Shown here: one piece after another, positions 30,192 through 37,615 of the stretch
How positions within the stretch are numbered: the stretch's first letter is position 1
Layout of the letters: every line of letters starts with the position of its first letter
Source of the DNA: Paracoccaceae bacterium
GTDB taxonomy: Bacteria > Pseudomonadota > Alphaproteobacteria > Rhodobacterales > Rhodobacteraceae
Assembly: GCA_027486345.1 (NCBI GenBank)
Contig: JAIXPH010000032.1
Span: 62,001 to 126,000 of the forward strand
Direction of reading: 5' to 3'
DNA: 64,000 nucleotides
Program-made: the position numbers and the translations under genes
The notes under the pieces: generated by a model
Told to the model about the DNA's origin: nothing
The model's database searches: none
The model's input: the letters and a program-made list of their open reading frames with translations, nothing else

Positions 30192-30771
30192 AGCGTCTCT
30201 CCGCTGGCAAAAGGTCATAGAATGCGGCCAGGGCCGCCGCGATTTCGGCAATCGCCCCGTCCAGATCGACCCGCGCACCCGATGGCCCGGCCTGAACCAC
30301 CACTTGCCCCGGTGCGAGTTGGCCATCGTCGATCACGGTGAGCGGCAGGCTGGACGGCGGGGTCAGAAACCCTTCAACCGCGCTGCGGGCCGAAGGGTGG
30401 ACGCGCAGGACAACGGGATGATCCGCGCCATCGGCGGCCAGCGTCATCATCACCTCGGCCACCATGGGACCAATCGCCTCCGCCGCAAGCCGGGGCAAGA
30501 GCGTGGACACCATCGCCTCAAGCAGCGGGCGCAGGGCGTGCAGGATGTGCATCCGCGCCTCATGATAGGAAAAACCCATGGTCTGAAAGGCTTGGCCGAC
30601 CGCATCGCGCAGGCGGGCGGCCTCGTCATCGCGGGCGGCAAGCGCATCCTCCCACCCCGCGGCATAGCCATCGTCATAGGCGGACAGCCGCGCCTCCTCG
30701 CCGCCCTCGGGCGGGGCCGCGGGGGCCAAGGGGGCGTCGTCGGATGCGAAGGTTTCAAGGCGCAACGGCAT
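30184..30771 (-). CDS. fliH: FliH-like flagellar export ATPase regulator
   Basis: The 195-residue protein has an acidic N-terminus, an Ala/Glu-rich helical middle with GYAAGWEDALAARDDEAARLRD, and a C-terminal alpha/beta domain (LRVHPSARSAVEGFL ... GAIAEIAAALAAFYDLL) as in FliH, the stator-like regulator of FliI. Sequence similarity in this family is low. The position between fliF and fliN, the length and the Ala-x-x-x-type helix are the main support. Confidence 0.75.
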   Translation of the reverse strand: MPLRLETFASDDAPLAPAAPPEGGEEARLSAYDDGYAAGWEDALAARDDEAARLRDAVGQAFQTMGFSYHEARMHILHALRPLLEAMVSTLLPRLAAEAIGPMVAEVMMTLAADGADHPVVLRVHPSARSAVEGFLTPPSSLPLTVIDDGQLAPGQVVVQAGPSGARVDLDGAIAEIAAALAAFYDLLPAERRYG

Positions 30772-30772
30772 G

Positions 30773-32347
30773 TCAGGTCCGCTCCTCCGCTTCCATCCAG
30801 CCCCGCAGGATTTCGACGGATTCGGCCTGACGCTCCGAGATCAGGCGCCGCAGGCGGGCGACGGGATCTTCGTCGGTCGAAAGATCACTGACCAGCGCCA
30901 TTGGGGGCAGCGGCGAGTCATCGTCGATCACCCCGGTCAGGGCCTCTGCCCCGCCAAAACCGGAGGCCATCCCCGTCCCTGCCAACGCCAAGGGCATCGG
31001 CGGGGCAGGCAGGGCCCGTGGCGGCGCGGCAAGAATCGGACGGACCACGAACAGCCCAAGCACCAGCGCGACAGCAGCCAGCACCGCCATCTGCACCAGC
31101 TGCATCACATCCAGCGGACCGGAGAGGAAACCGGCTTCGGCCAGGGTGCCGTCTTCCGTCGCGGGCAGGAATTCCAACGACCGCAGGGTCAGGACATCCC
31201 CCCGCGATTCGTCCAACCCGACCGCCGAGGCCACAAGATCGCGCAGAACCGCCATCTCTTCCTCGCTGCGCGGGGTCCGGGTGGGGCTGCCATCCTCGGC
31301 CAGGCCATCCGCGGCGTCGACCAGCACCGCGACGGAGAGGCGGCGGATATCGCCCGGTTCGCGCCGCAGATCGCGCCGTGTTTCGGACAGTTCGTAATTC
31401 ACCGTCTCACGCGCCGTTTCATTGCTGCTCCCCGCGCCCTGCCCTGCGCCCGCCTGATCCGGAAGGTTCGACGCCACGGTCACCGCCCCGCCCGGCTGGC
31501 TTTGGCTGCCGGATTGCTGTTCCGTCGCGCTGGAGACGATCACCCGGCCGTCCGGGTCGATCTTGCGCTCACTGATGGTTTCGGATTCGGTCACCAGATC
31601 GACGGCCACCTCGACCACCGCCCGGCCCGGACCGACGCGCGCTGCGAGCAGCCGTTCGACATTGCCGCGAATCTCTGCCGCGCGGGACGAGGCGGCCGCG
31701 GGCATCGTCGCATCCTCGGCGGTGACAAGGCCAGCGGTGGTGTCGATCACCTGCACCTCCTCCGGTGTCATCCCGGCCACGGCCGCAGCCACCAGATGCC
31801 GGATCGCCTGTGCCTGCGCACCAGTCACGCGGCCAAGCGACGGCGTCACCGCAACCGAGGCCGTCGGACGGTCGGCCTGCGCAAAGGCCCGTGCCGCCCC
31901 ACGGGAGATGTGGACCCGGGCCGCCCGGACCCCCGGAGAGGCCAGCAGCGTGCGCGCCAGTTCCCCTTCGATGGCACGCCATTGCGCGGCATCAAACATC
32001 TGCGCGGTGGTGCCGAACCCCGACAGCGACTCCAGCAGTTCATACCCCTTGCCGGTCGCGGCCGGCAGGCCTTCGGCGGCCAGTTCCATCCGCAGGCTGT
32101 CGCGACGGTCGGCGGGCACCTGAATCGCATCGGCCTGCACCTGATGCACCACGCCCCGCGCCTCCAACGCCGCGACGACAGCCCCGGCCGCTGCCGGATC
32201 AAGCCCGGAATACAGCAGCGCCATCTGCGGTGTGGCGGCCATGCGCGACAGGACCAGCACCGCCGCAAACACCGCCAACGTCGCCCCGGCTACGATCATG
32301 CGGCGACGCGTGTCCAAGGTTTGCCAAAGCGTGACGAGGTTCTGCAC
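30773..32347 (-). CDS. fliF: Flagellar MS-ring protein FliF
   Basis: FliF forms the MS ring in the inner membrane. The 524-residue protein has the first membrane helix (about 17-36, MIVAGATLAVFAAVLVLS), the ring-building motifs (LLYSGLDPAAAGAVV, ASPGVRAARVHIS), a large periplasmic part, the second helix (about 420-440) and a cytoplasmic FliG-binding tail (VARLRRLISERQAESVEILRGWM). A GTG at 32347 follows AAGGGAG and matches the family N-terminus. The frame runs 110 codons further without FliF features. First gene of the minus block, divergent from fliL. Confidence 0.94.
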   Translation of the reverse strand: MQNLVTLWQTLDTRRRMIVAGATLAVFAAVLVLSRMAATPQMALLYSGLDPAAAGAVVAALEARGVVHQVQADAIQVPADRRDSLRMELAAEGLPAATGKGYELLESLSGFGTTAQMFDAAQWRAIEGELARTLLASPGVRAARVHISRGAARAFAQADRPTASVAVTPSLGRVTGAQAQAIRHLVAAAVAGMTPEEVQVIDTTAGLVTAEDATMPAAASSRAAEIRGNVERLLAARVGPGRAVVEVAVDLVTESETISERKIDPDGRVIVSSATEQQSGSQSQPGGAVTVASNLPDQAGAGQGAGSSNETARETVNYELSETRRDLRREPGDIRRLSVAVLVDAADGLAEDGSPTRTPRSEEEMAVLRDLVASAVGLDESRGDVLTLRSLEFLPATEDGTLAEAGFLSGPLDVMQLVQMAVLAAVALVLGLFVVRPILAAPPRALPAPPMPLALAGTGMASGFGGAEALTGVIDDDSPLPPMALVSDLSTDEDPVARLRRLISERQAESVEILRGWMEAEERT

Positions 32348-32403
32348 CCGAATCTCCCTTGCAGGGCGTCCTGCCCCTTGGCGGTCAATCTGACGGGTGG
32401 GCC

Positions 32404-32418
32404 TTAACAATCGGTTAG
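32404..32418. promoter_or_regulatory. CtrA-box-like site between fliF and fliL
   Basis: TTAA-CAATCGG-TTAG lies 57 bases from the fliF start and about 45 from the fliL start. It fits the CtrA pattern TTAA-N7-TTAA with one mismatch. A near copy lies between flgJ and fliK. It is a candidate control site for both divergent flagellar operons. Confidence 0.55.
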
Positions 32419-32463
32419 TCCGCGTCAGACTATGACTGGGGCATCCAGAAAGGGATGACCACC

Positions 32464-32937
32464 ATGGCTGAACCAGAACAACCTGATGAAAAACCTTCGA
32501 AAAAGGGCAGGCTTCCCCTGATTCTGGGCCTCTTGGGCGCGCTGGTCCTGGGTGGGGGCGGGTTCTATGCCATCTGGTCCGGCCTGCTCTTTGGTCATGC
32601 GGCGGGGGCAGAGGCGGAAACAGCATCGCCCCTTCCGGACATCGGCTTTGTCCCCATTCCGCCTGCGGTGATCTCACTGCCGCAAGGGTCGTCCAGCAGC
32701 CATCTGCGCTTTGCCGCGCAACTGGAGGTCGAAGCGACAGAGCTGGACGCCGTGACGCTGATCCTGCCGCGGATTCAGGATGTGCTGAATAGCTATCTGC
32801 GCGCGGTGTCCGTGGCCGAGTTGCAGGACCCCTCCACGCTGGTGCGCATCCGCGCGCATCTGTTGCGGCGAATCCAGCTTGTGGCGGGCGACGGGCGGGT
32901 GCGCGACCTGCTGGTTACCGAATTCGTGTTGAACTGA
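32464..32937 (+). CDS. fliL: Flagellar basal body-associated protein FliL (copy 1)
   Basis: This protein of about 157 residues has a basic N-terminus, one membrane helix (LPLILGLLGALVLGGGGFYAIW), an acidic spacer and a periplasmic FliL domain ending in the typical LLVTEFVLN. FliL surrounds the stator and affects torque. The ATG at 32464 sits 9 bases after AAAGGG; an in-frame ATG at 32455 overlaps that site and is less likely. It leads a ten-gene plus-strand operon. A second fliL is at 41835-42347. Confidence 0.88.
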   Translation: MAEPEQPDEKPSKKGRLPLILGLLGALVLGGGGFYAIWSGLLFGHAAGAEAETASPLPDIGFVPIPPAVISLPQGSSSSHLRFAAQLEVEATELDAVTLILPRIQDVLNSYLRAVSVAELQDPSTLVRIRAHLLRRIQLVAGDGRVRDLLVTEFVLN

Positions 32938-32949
32938 AAGGGGGCCGGA

Positions 32950-33300
32950 ATGAACCTGATCGCCGATGTGATGCTGGCCGCCGGGGCCTTTGGGGCGGCG
33001 CTGTATTGCTATATCCTGCAAGGGCGCTTGCAACGCTTCACGGCGCTGGAATCGGGCATGGGCGGGGCGATTGCGGTCCTGTCCGCGCAGGTCGATGACA
33101 TGACGCGCGCGCTTCAGGCCGCGCAGGGCACGGCCGGTCAGTCCTCGGCCGCGCTGGAGGCACAGGTCGCCCGGGCCGAAGCCGCCGCCGCCCGGCTGGA
33201 CCTGATGCTGGCCGCGCTGCATGACCTGCCGGAACCGGGAAGCAGCGGTCAGATCCGCGTGCTGCGCCGCCGCAGCCCAAGGGTGGAGGCCGCCGAATGA
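32950..33300 (+). CDS. Hypothetical membrane-anchored coiled-coil protein in the flagellar operon
   Basis: The 116-residue product has an N-terminal hydrophobic helix (LIADVMLAAGAFGAALYCYIL), then a long Ala/Gln/Glu-rich region likely to form a coiled coil (about 35-90, ALQAAQGTAGQSSAALEAQVARAEAAAARL), then a short Arg-rich tail. I do not recognise a named family. It starts 12 bases after fliL and its stop overlaps the next gene by 4 bases (ATGA), so it is made with FliL and the MotE-like protein. A role in stator or basal-body assembly is inferred from position only. Confidence 0.7.
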   Translation: MNLIADVMLAAGAFGAALYCYILQGRLQRFTALESGMGGAIAVLSAQVDDMTRALQAAQGTAGQSSAALEAQVARAEAAAARLDLMLAALHDLPEPGSSGQIRVLRRRSPRVEAAE

Positions 33301-33848
33301 CGCGGGGCGCGCGCAGCGTTCTGGTCATCCTCGCGCTGATGCTGGCCTCCGCCGGGGCGATGCGCTTGGGTGCCGGTGTCGGCGCGGCGATGGCCGCAAG
33401 CGACCCGACGGCGCCGACCGATGCGCCGCTAACCTGCCCGCCACCGCCCCTTGCCGTGGCCGAGGCCCTGACGGACCGCGAAACCCGGGTCGCCGCGCGC
33501 GAACAGGCGATCGAGGAACGCCTTGCCGCGCTGGACCTTGCGGAAACGGCGATCCAGACCCGCCTGACAGAGTTGCAGGAGGCCGAAGAGGCCTTGTCGC
33601 GCCTTGTCACCGTCGCCGATGGCGCGGCAGAGGGCGATCTGGACCGTCTGACCGCCGTCTATGAGGCGATGAAACCCACGGACGCGGCACGGCTTTTTGC
33701 CGCGATGTCCTCCGATTTCGCGGCCGGTTTCCTTGGCCGGATGAAACCGGCGGCAGCGGCGGCGATCCTTGCGGGAATGCCGCCGGACGCGGCCTTTGCG
33801 GTCAGCGCGCTGATCGCGGGCCGCAATGCCCGCGCCCCGACGGAGTGA
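33297..33848 (+). CDS. MotE-like flagellar accessory protein
   Basis: This 183-residue exported protein has an N-terminal signal or anchor (VLVILALMLASAGAMRLGAG), a Glu/Ala-rich coiled coil (about 60-100) and a C-terminal domain resembling the MgtE N-terminal/MotE fold (LTAVYEAMKPTDAARLFAAM ... AAAAILAGMPPDAAFAV). In rhizobia MotE is a periplasmic helper for the motor protein MotC. Here it lies directly before motA and a large exported protein, a comparable arrangement. Family assignment is fairly secure; function is inferred. Confidence 0.78.
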   Translation: MTRGARSVLVILALMLASAGAMRLGAGVGAAMAASDPTAPTDAPLTCPPPPLAVAEALTDRETRVAAREQAIEERLAALDLAETAIQTRLTELQEAEEALSRLVTVADGAAEGDLDRLTAVYEAMKPTDAARLFAAMSSDFAAGFLGRMKPAAAAAILAGMPPDAAFAVSALIAGRNARAPTE

Positions 33849-33850
33849 GG

Positions 33851-33862
33851 CGATTCGTTAAC
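33851..33862 (+). promoter_or_regulatory. CtrA-like half site upstream of motA
   Basis: CGATTCGTTAAC lies 48 bases before the motA ATG. The half site TTAAC is preceded by CGATTCG, the same spacer found before CTAA in the flgB/fliI promoter region. The other half is degenerate (GAGG), so this is a weak candidate. Confidence 0.35.
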
Positions 33863-33908
33863 CCGCCCGCCTGAAACTTTCGCAAATTGGATCGGAGGAT
33901 GACGTCCC

Positions 33909-34778
33909 ATGTTCGGCATGATCGGCATCGCAGTGCTGATGATCATGGTTTTCGGCGGCTATGTGCTGGCCGGGGGCCATCTGGGCATCATTCTGAAAGC
34001 CCTGCCCTTTGAAATGATCATGATCGGGGGGGCCGCTGTCGGCGCTTTCCTGATCTCGAATGACGTGGCCACGGTCAAGCACACGCTGGCGGACATCAAG
34101 AAGGTGTTCAAGGGACCGCGCTGGCAGACAGCCGATTACCGCGATCTGCTGTGCCTGCTCTTTGAGCTGATCCGTGTCGCCCGGGGCAATCCCGTCGCCT
34201 TGGAAGAACATATCGAAAATCCCAAGGACAGCGCGATCTTTGCCCGCTACGCCCGCATCCTTTCGGACCATGAGGCGGTCGATCTGATCTGCGACACTTT
34301 TCGCGCGGCCGGGATGAATTACGACGATCCGCATCAGGTCGAAGAGGTTCTGGACAAGCGGATGGAGGCGGCGGCGCACCATGCCCAGCATTCCACCCAT
34401 GCGCTGCAATCCATGGCCGATGCGCTGCCCGCGCTTGGCATCGTGGCGGCGGTGCTGGGGGTGATCAAGACGATGGGGTCTATCGATCAACCCCCGGAAG
34501 TTCTTGGTAAAATGATCGGTGGCGCGTTGGTGGGCACTTTTTTGGGCGTCTTTTTGGCCTATGGCCTGATCGGCCCGTTCGCCGCCCGTCTGAAGGCCGT
34601 GCTGGAGGAAGAGGCCCAGTTCTACCGCCTGATCCGTGAGGTGCTGGTCGCCAATCTGCACAACCACCCGGCCAATATCTGCATTGAGGTGGGCCGCCAG
34701 AACACGCCCCATCAGGTCCGTCCCAGCTTTGCCGACCTGGAACAGGCCCTGCGCGGCTTGCGGCAAGAGGCGGCGTGA
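33909..34778 (+). CDS. motA: Flagellar motor stator protein MotA
   Basis: MotA is the inner-membrane stator subunit that, with MotB, couples ion flow to rotation. The 289-residue protein shows helices 1-2 near the N-terminus and helices 3-4 with the conserved prolines (LPALGIVAAVLGVIKTMG and GTFLGVFLAYGLIGP). The cytoplasmic loop carries the charged torque residues (RARILSDHEA-type region, here RYARILSDHEAVDL). The length fits alphaproteobacterial MotA. motB is not in the window, which is notable because the two are often near each other. Confidence 0.94.
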   Translation: MFGMIGIAVLMIMVFGGYVLAGGHLGIILKALPFEMIMIGGAAVGAFLISNDVATVKHTLADIKKVFKGPRWQTADYRDLLCLLFELIRVARGNPVALEEHIENPKDSAIFARYARILSDHEAVDLICDTFRAAGMNYDDPHQVEEVLDKRMEAAAHHAQHSTHALQSMADALPALGIVAAVLGVIKTMGSIDQPPEVLGKMIGGALVGTFLGVFLAYGLIGPFAARLKAVLEEEAQFYRLIREVLVANLHNHPANICIEVGRQNTPHQVRPSFADLEQALRGLRQEAA

Positions 34779-36913
34779 TGCGGTGGTTCCTGCTGCTTTT
34801 CCTGTGGTTTGCGGGCCAATCGGCCATGGCGCAATCCACACAGCCGCCGCCGGTTGCGGTCACGACAGGTGATCACCCGAGTTTTACCCGTGTCGTTCTG
34901 GAAGCGCCGGGGTTGACGGGCTGGCGGCTGTCGCGGCTGGCAGATGGCTATGTGCTGCGGCTGCGCCGGGCTGCCAGCTTCAATCTGGATCAGGCCTTTC
35001 GCGTGATCACGCGTGATCGTTTGGCCGATCTTTCGGCGTCTGAAGACGGGCGGGGATTGCGCCTGACACTCGGCTGTACCTGCCATGCCGTTGGTTTTGA
35101 TTACCGGCCGGGCATTGTGGTCATCGACCTGCGCGATGGGCCACCGCCAGAAGGATCATCCTTTGAACTGACCGAGGCCGGGGAACCCGCGCCGCCCCTG
35201 CATCGGACGCAGCCCGCCGCCCGTCCCCCGATGGCATGGAACTGGACAGACCATGCCCTGTCTGCCCCGCCCAAACCCGCCGCACCCGTGGCAGTTGCGC
35301 CGGTGCCCGACCCGCAAACACTGGTCCTGCGCGATGCCTTGCTGAAGGAACTGGCTGACGGGGCCGCGCGCGGATTGGTCGATCCTGTGGTCCGGCTGCC
35401 CGATCCGCCCGCGCGCGGGGCGACAAAACCCGGCACGGCGCGGGTTGGCCTGCTGACCTTGCCGGGACTCACCGGCCTGTCGCCGCAGGACCCCCGGCCC
35501 AGCCTGACCGCCGGGGGCGCCGACTGTGCCGCCCCCCAGCGGGTCAATGTATCAGACTGGGGTGACCCCGACCTGCCCCCGGCGGCACAACTGACGGATC
35601 TGTCGGACTTTCTTGGCGAGTTCGACCGTGCCGATCCGGAGGCGCTGGCGCTGGCGGTGCGCCGCCACCTCTGGTTGGGGTTCGGGGCCGAGGCTTTGGT
35701 CCTGGTGGATACCTTCGGTGCGGACGCCGCCGACGCCGCCCTGTGGCGCAGCATGGCGCGGGCGGTGGATGGCGACCCCGACCCAGAGGGTCCATTTGCG
35801 GGCATGACCGCCTGCGACGGGCCAGCCGCACTCTGGGCCACCTTGGTGACGCCGACGCTCTCCCCGCCAGAGGTGAACGCGCCGGCCGTGCTGGCCGCCT
35901 TTTCCGCCCTGCCACCCCATCTTCGCCGGAGTCTGGGGCCGGGTCTGACAGAAAAGTTCCTGCGCGCCGGGGATGGATCGACTGCGCAATCCCTGCGCGA
36001 TGCGATGTTGCGCGGCGATCCCGCCGCCGGGGCGCTGGTGGATGCCCGGATCGCGCTGCGACGTGACCAACCTGAACAAGCCGCGGCAGAGGCAGAGGCC
36101 GCCTTGGCCCGGGGCGGGCCGGACAGTGCCGCAGCGCTTGTCACCCTGATTGAGGCACGGTTTCAGGCCCGCAAACCGCTTGCGCCCGCAGATGTGACGG
36201 CCGTGGCGGCGATGCGCCATGAACAACCCGATGACCCGGCGCTGACGCGGGCCATGATCTTGGCGCAGGGTCTGGCGGGCAGCTTCGATGCGGCTTTTGC
36301 CGACCTGCAAAGCGCGCCAGCGCAAGTGCTGGCTACCACGACCCCCAATCTTTGGGCGGTCCTAGCGGAGATGGGGCCTGACTCCGCAGTGATCACCCAT
36401 GCCATCTTGCCCGCCCCCCCGGCGCCATCCGCTGCCGAACAGACCCGGCTGCAACTGGCCAAACGTTTGACGGATTTGGGATTTGGCGCGGCGGCACAGA
36501 TCTGGATTGGCCCGGATGGCGATCCTCTGGCCTTGGCCGCCGCCGAACTGGCCGCCGGTCAGGCCCGTGCGGCATTGACCCGCCTCGCCGGTCGTCCGGG
36601 GGGCGGGGCCGCCGCGCTTCGGGCGCGGGCGCTGCTGGCGCTGGGCGATCCGGGCACCGCGGCCGATCTTTTGGCGGGAGAGGCCGAGGGGGACCCTGCG
36701 CAACAGATCTCGGCGCGGATTCAGGCGCGCGACTGGGACATCCTGCGCCAAAGCGGCCCCGCCACATGGCAAGCCGCGACAGCAGAACTACGGCCCACCC
36801 CTCGGTCGGGCGGCCCTTTGACCGATGGCCGCGCGATCCTGACCCAAAGTGCTGCGACCCGGGCTGCGGTGGCCGCGCTGCTGGAGGCTACACCCGAACA
36901 GGCCGCGCCCTAA
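34775..36913 (+). CDS. Large exported protein of the flagellar motor operon, TPR-like C-terminal half
   Basis: This 712-residue protein has a signal peptide (MRWFLLLFLWFAGQSAMA). A beta-rich N-terminal part follows (about 28-120, AMIN-like, FTRVVLEAPGLTGWRLSRL ... CTCHAVGFDYRPGIVVIDL). A Pro-rich linker comes next, then about 400 residues of Ala/Leu-rich helices that look like TPR or Sel1-type repeats (AAAEAEAALARGGPDSAAALVTLIEA, RAALTRLAGRPGGGAAALRARALLALG). Its position after motA and the MotE-like gene, and its size, recall periplasmic motor proteins such as MotC. It overlaps motA by 4 bases. Role inferred. Confidence 0.7.
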   Translation: MMRWFLLLFLWFAGQSAMAQSTQPPPVAVTTGDHPSFTRVVLEAPGLTGWRLSRLADGYVLRLRRAASFNLDQAFRVITRDRLADLSASEDGRGLRLTLGCTCHAVGFDYRPGIVVIDLRDGPPPEGSSFELTEAGEPAPPLHRTQPAARPPMAWNWTDHALSAPPKPAAPVAVAPVPDPQTLVLRDALLKELADGAARGLVDPVVRLPDPPARGATKPGTARVGLLTLPGLTGLSPQDPRPSLTAGGADCAAPQRVNVSDWGDPDLPPAAQLTDLSDFLGEFDRADPEALALAVRRHLWLGFGAEALVLVDTFGADAADAALWRSMARAVDGDPDPEGPFAGMTACDGPAALWATLVTPTLSPPEVNAPAVLAAFSALPPHLRRSLGPGLTEKFLRAGDGSTAQSLRDAMLRGDPAAGALVDARIALRRDQPEQAAAEAEAALARGGPDSAAALVTLIEARFQARKPLAPADVTAVAAMRHEQPDDPALTRAMILAQGLAGSFDAAFADLQSAPAQVLATTTPNLWAVLAEMGPDSAVITHAILPAPPAPSAAEQTRLQLAKRLTDLGFGAAAQIWIGPDGDPLALAAAELAAGQARAALTRLAGRPGGGAAALRARALLALGDPGTAADLLAGEAEGDPAQQISARIQARDWDILRQSGPATWQAATAELRPTPRSGGPLTDGRAILTQSAATRAAVAALLEATPEQAAP

Positions 36914-36982
36914 GCGAAGCCGCTTACCGAATCGAAAGACCTTGCCCCCTAGCCTGACCGCCCCATCCAGAAGGAGTGCGCG

Positions 36983-37615
36983 ATGACGCGTTTTCTTGGC
37001 CTAGTGCTGCTTTTGTCTCCCGCGCCCGGCCTGGCCTCACCCGCAGACCTGTGTGATGTGGCGGCGGAACAGGCGGCGGCGGAAAACGGCGTGCCTCTGG
37101 CCCTGATGCGCGCCGTGACCCGCGTTGAAACCGGGCGGGACAATGCGCCCTGGCCCTGGACGCTGAACGTCGGCGGACAGGGCCAATGGTTCGACACGGC
37201 CGAGGATGCGGTGGCCGCGGCGGAACAGGCGGTGGCCGAGGGTGTGGGTCAGGTCGACCTTGGCTGTTTCCAGTTGAATCTGCGCTGGCATGGTGCGCGG
37301 TTCGCGGATCTGGCCGAGATGATCGACCCCACGACCAACGCCCGTCATGCCGCGCGCTTTCTGGCCGAACTGCACGCCGAAACCGGCGATTGGCGCGAGG
37401 CCGCCGCCGCCTACCATTCCCGCACGCCCGCCTTGGGCGAGGCCTATCTGACCCGGCTTGAGGCCGCGCATGACGCGGACCCCCTGACCGGTCCGCCGCC
37501 GCCCACCGCGCCGCGAGCCAACGGCTATCCGTTGCTCTTGGCCGGACAATCCGGCGCGGTCGGCTCCATCGTGCCGCAGGGCCGGGCGATGACACCGTTG
37601 ATCGGGGCGCCGTGA
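36983..37615 (+). CDS. Lytic transglycosylase, probable flagellar muramidase
   Basis: This 210-residue periplasmic enzyme has a signal peptide (to about LAS-PADLC) and an SLT domain. The catalytic Glu is E49 in RAVTRVETGRDN, followed by GVGQVDLGCFQLNLRW (the GxMQ-like block) and AAAAYHSRTP. It probably opens peptidoglycan so the rod can pass. In Rhodobacter an SLT protein (SltF) does this because FlgJ there lacks the muramidase domain; the FlgJ-like protein in this window lacks it too. It overlaps flhA by 4 bases. Confidence 0.87.
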   Translation: MTRFLGLVLLLSPAPGLASPADLCDVAAEQAAAENGVPLALMRAVTRVETGRDNAPWPWTLNVGGQGQWFDTAEDAVAAAEQAVAEGVGQVDLGCFQLNLRWHGARFADLAEMIDPTTNARHAARFLAELHAETGDWREAAAAYHSRTPALGEAYLTRLEAAHDADPLTGPPPPTAPRANGYPLLLAGQSGAVGSIVPQGRAMTPLIGAP

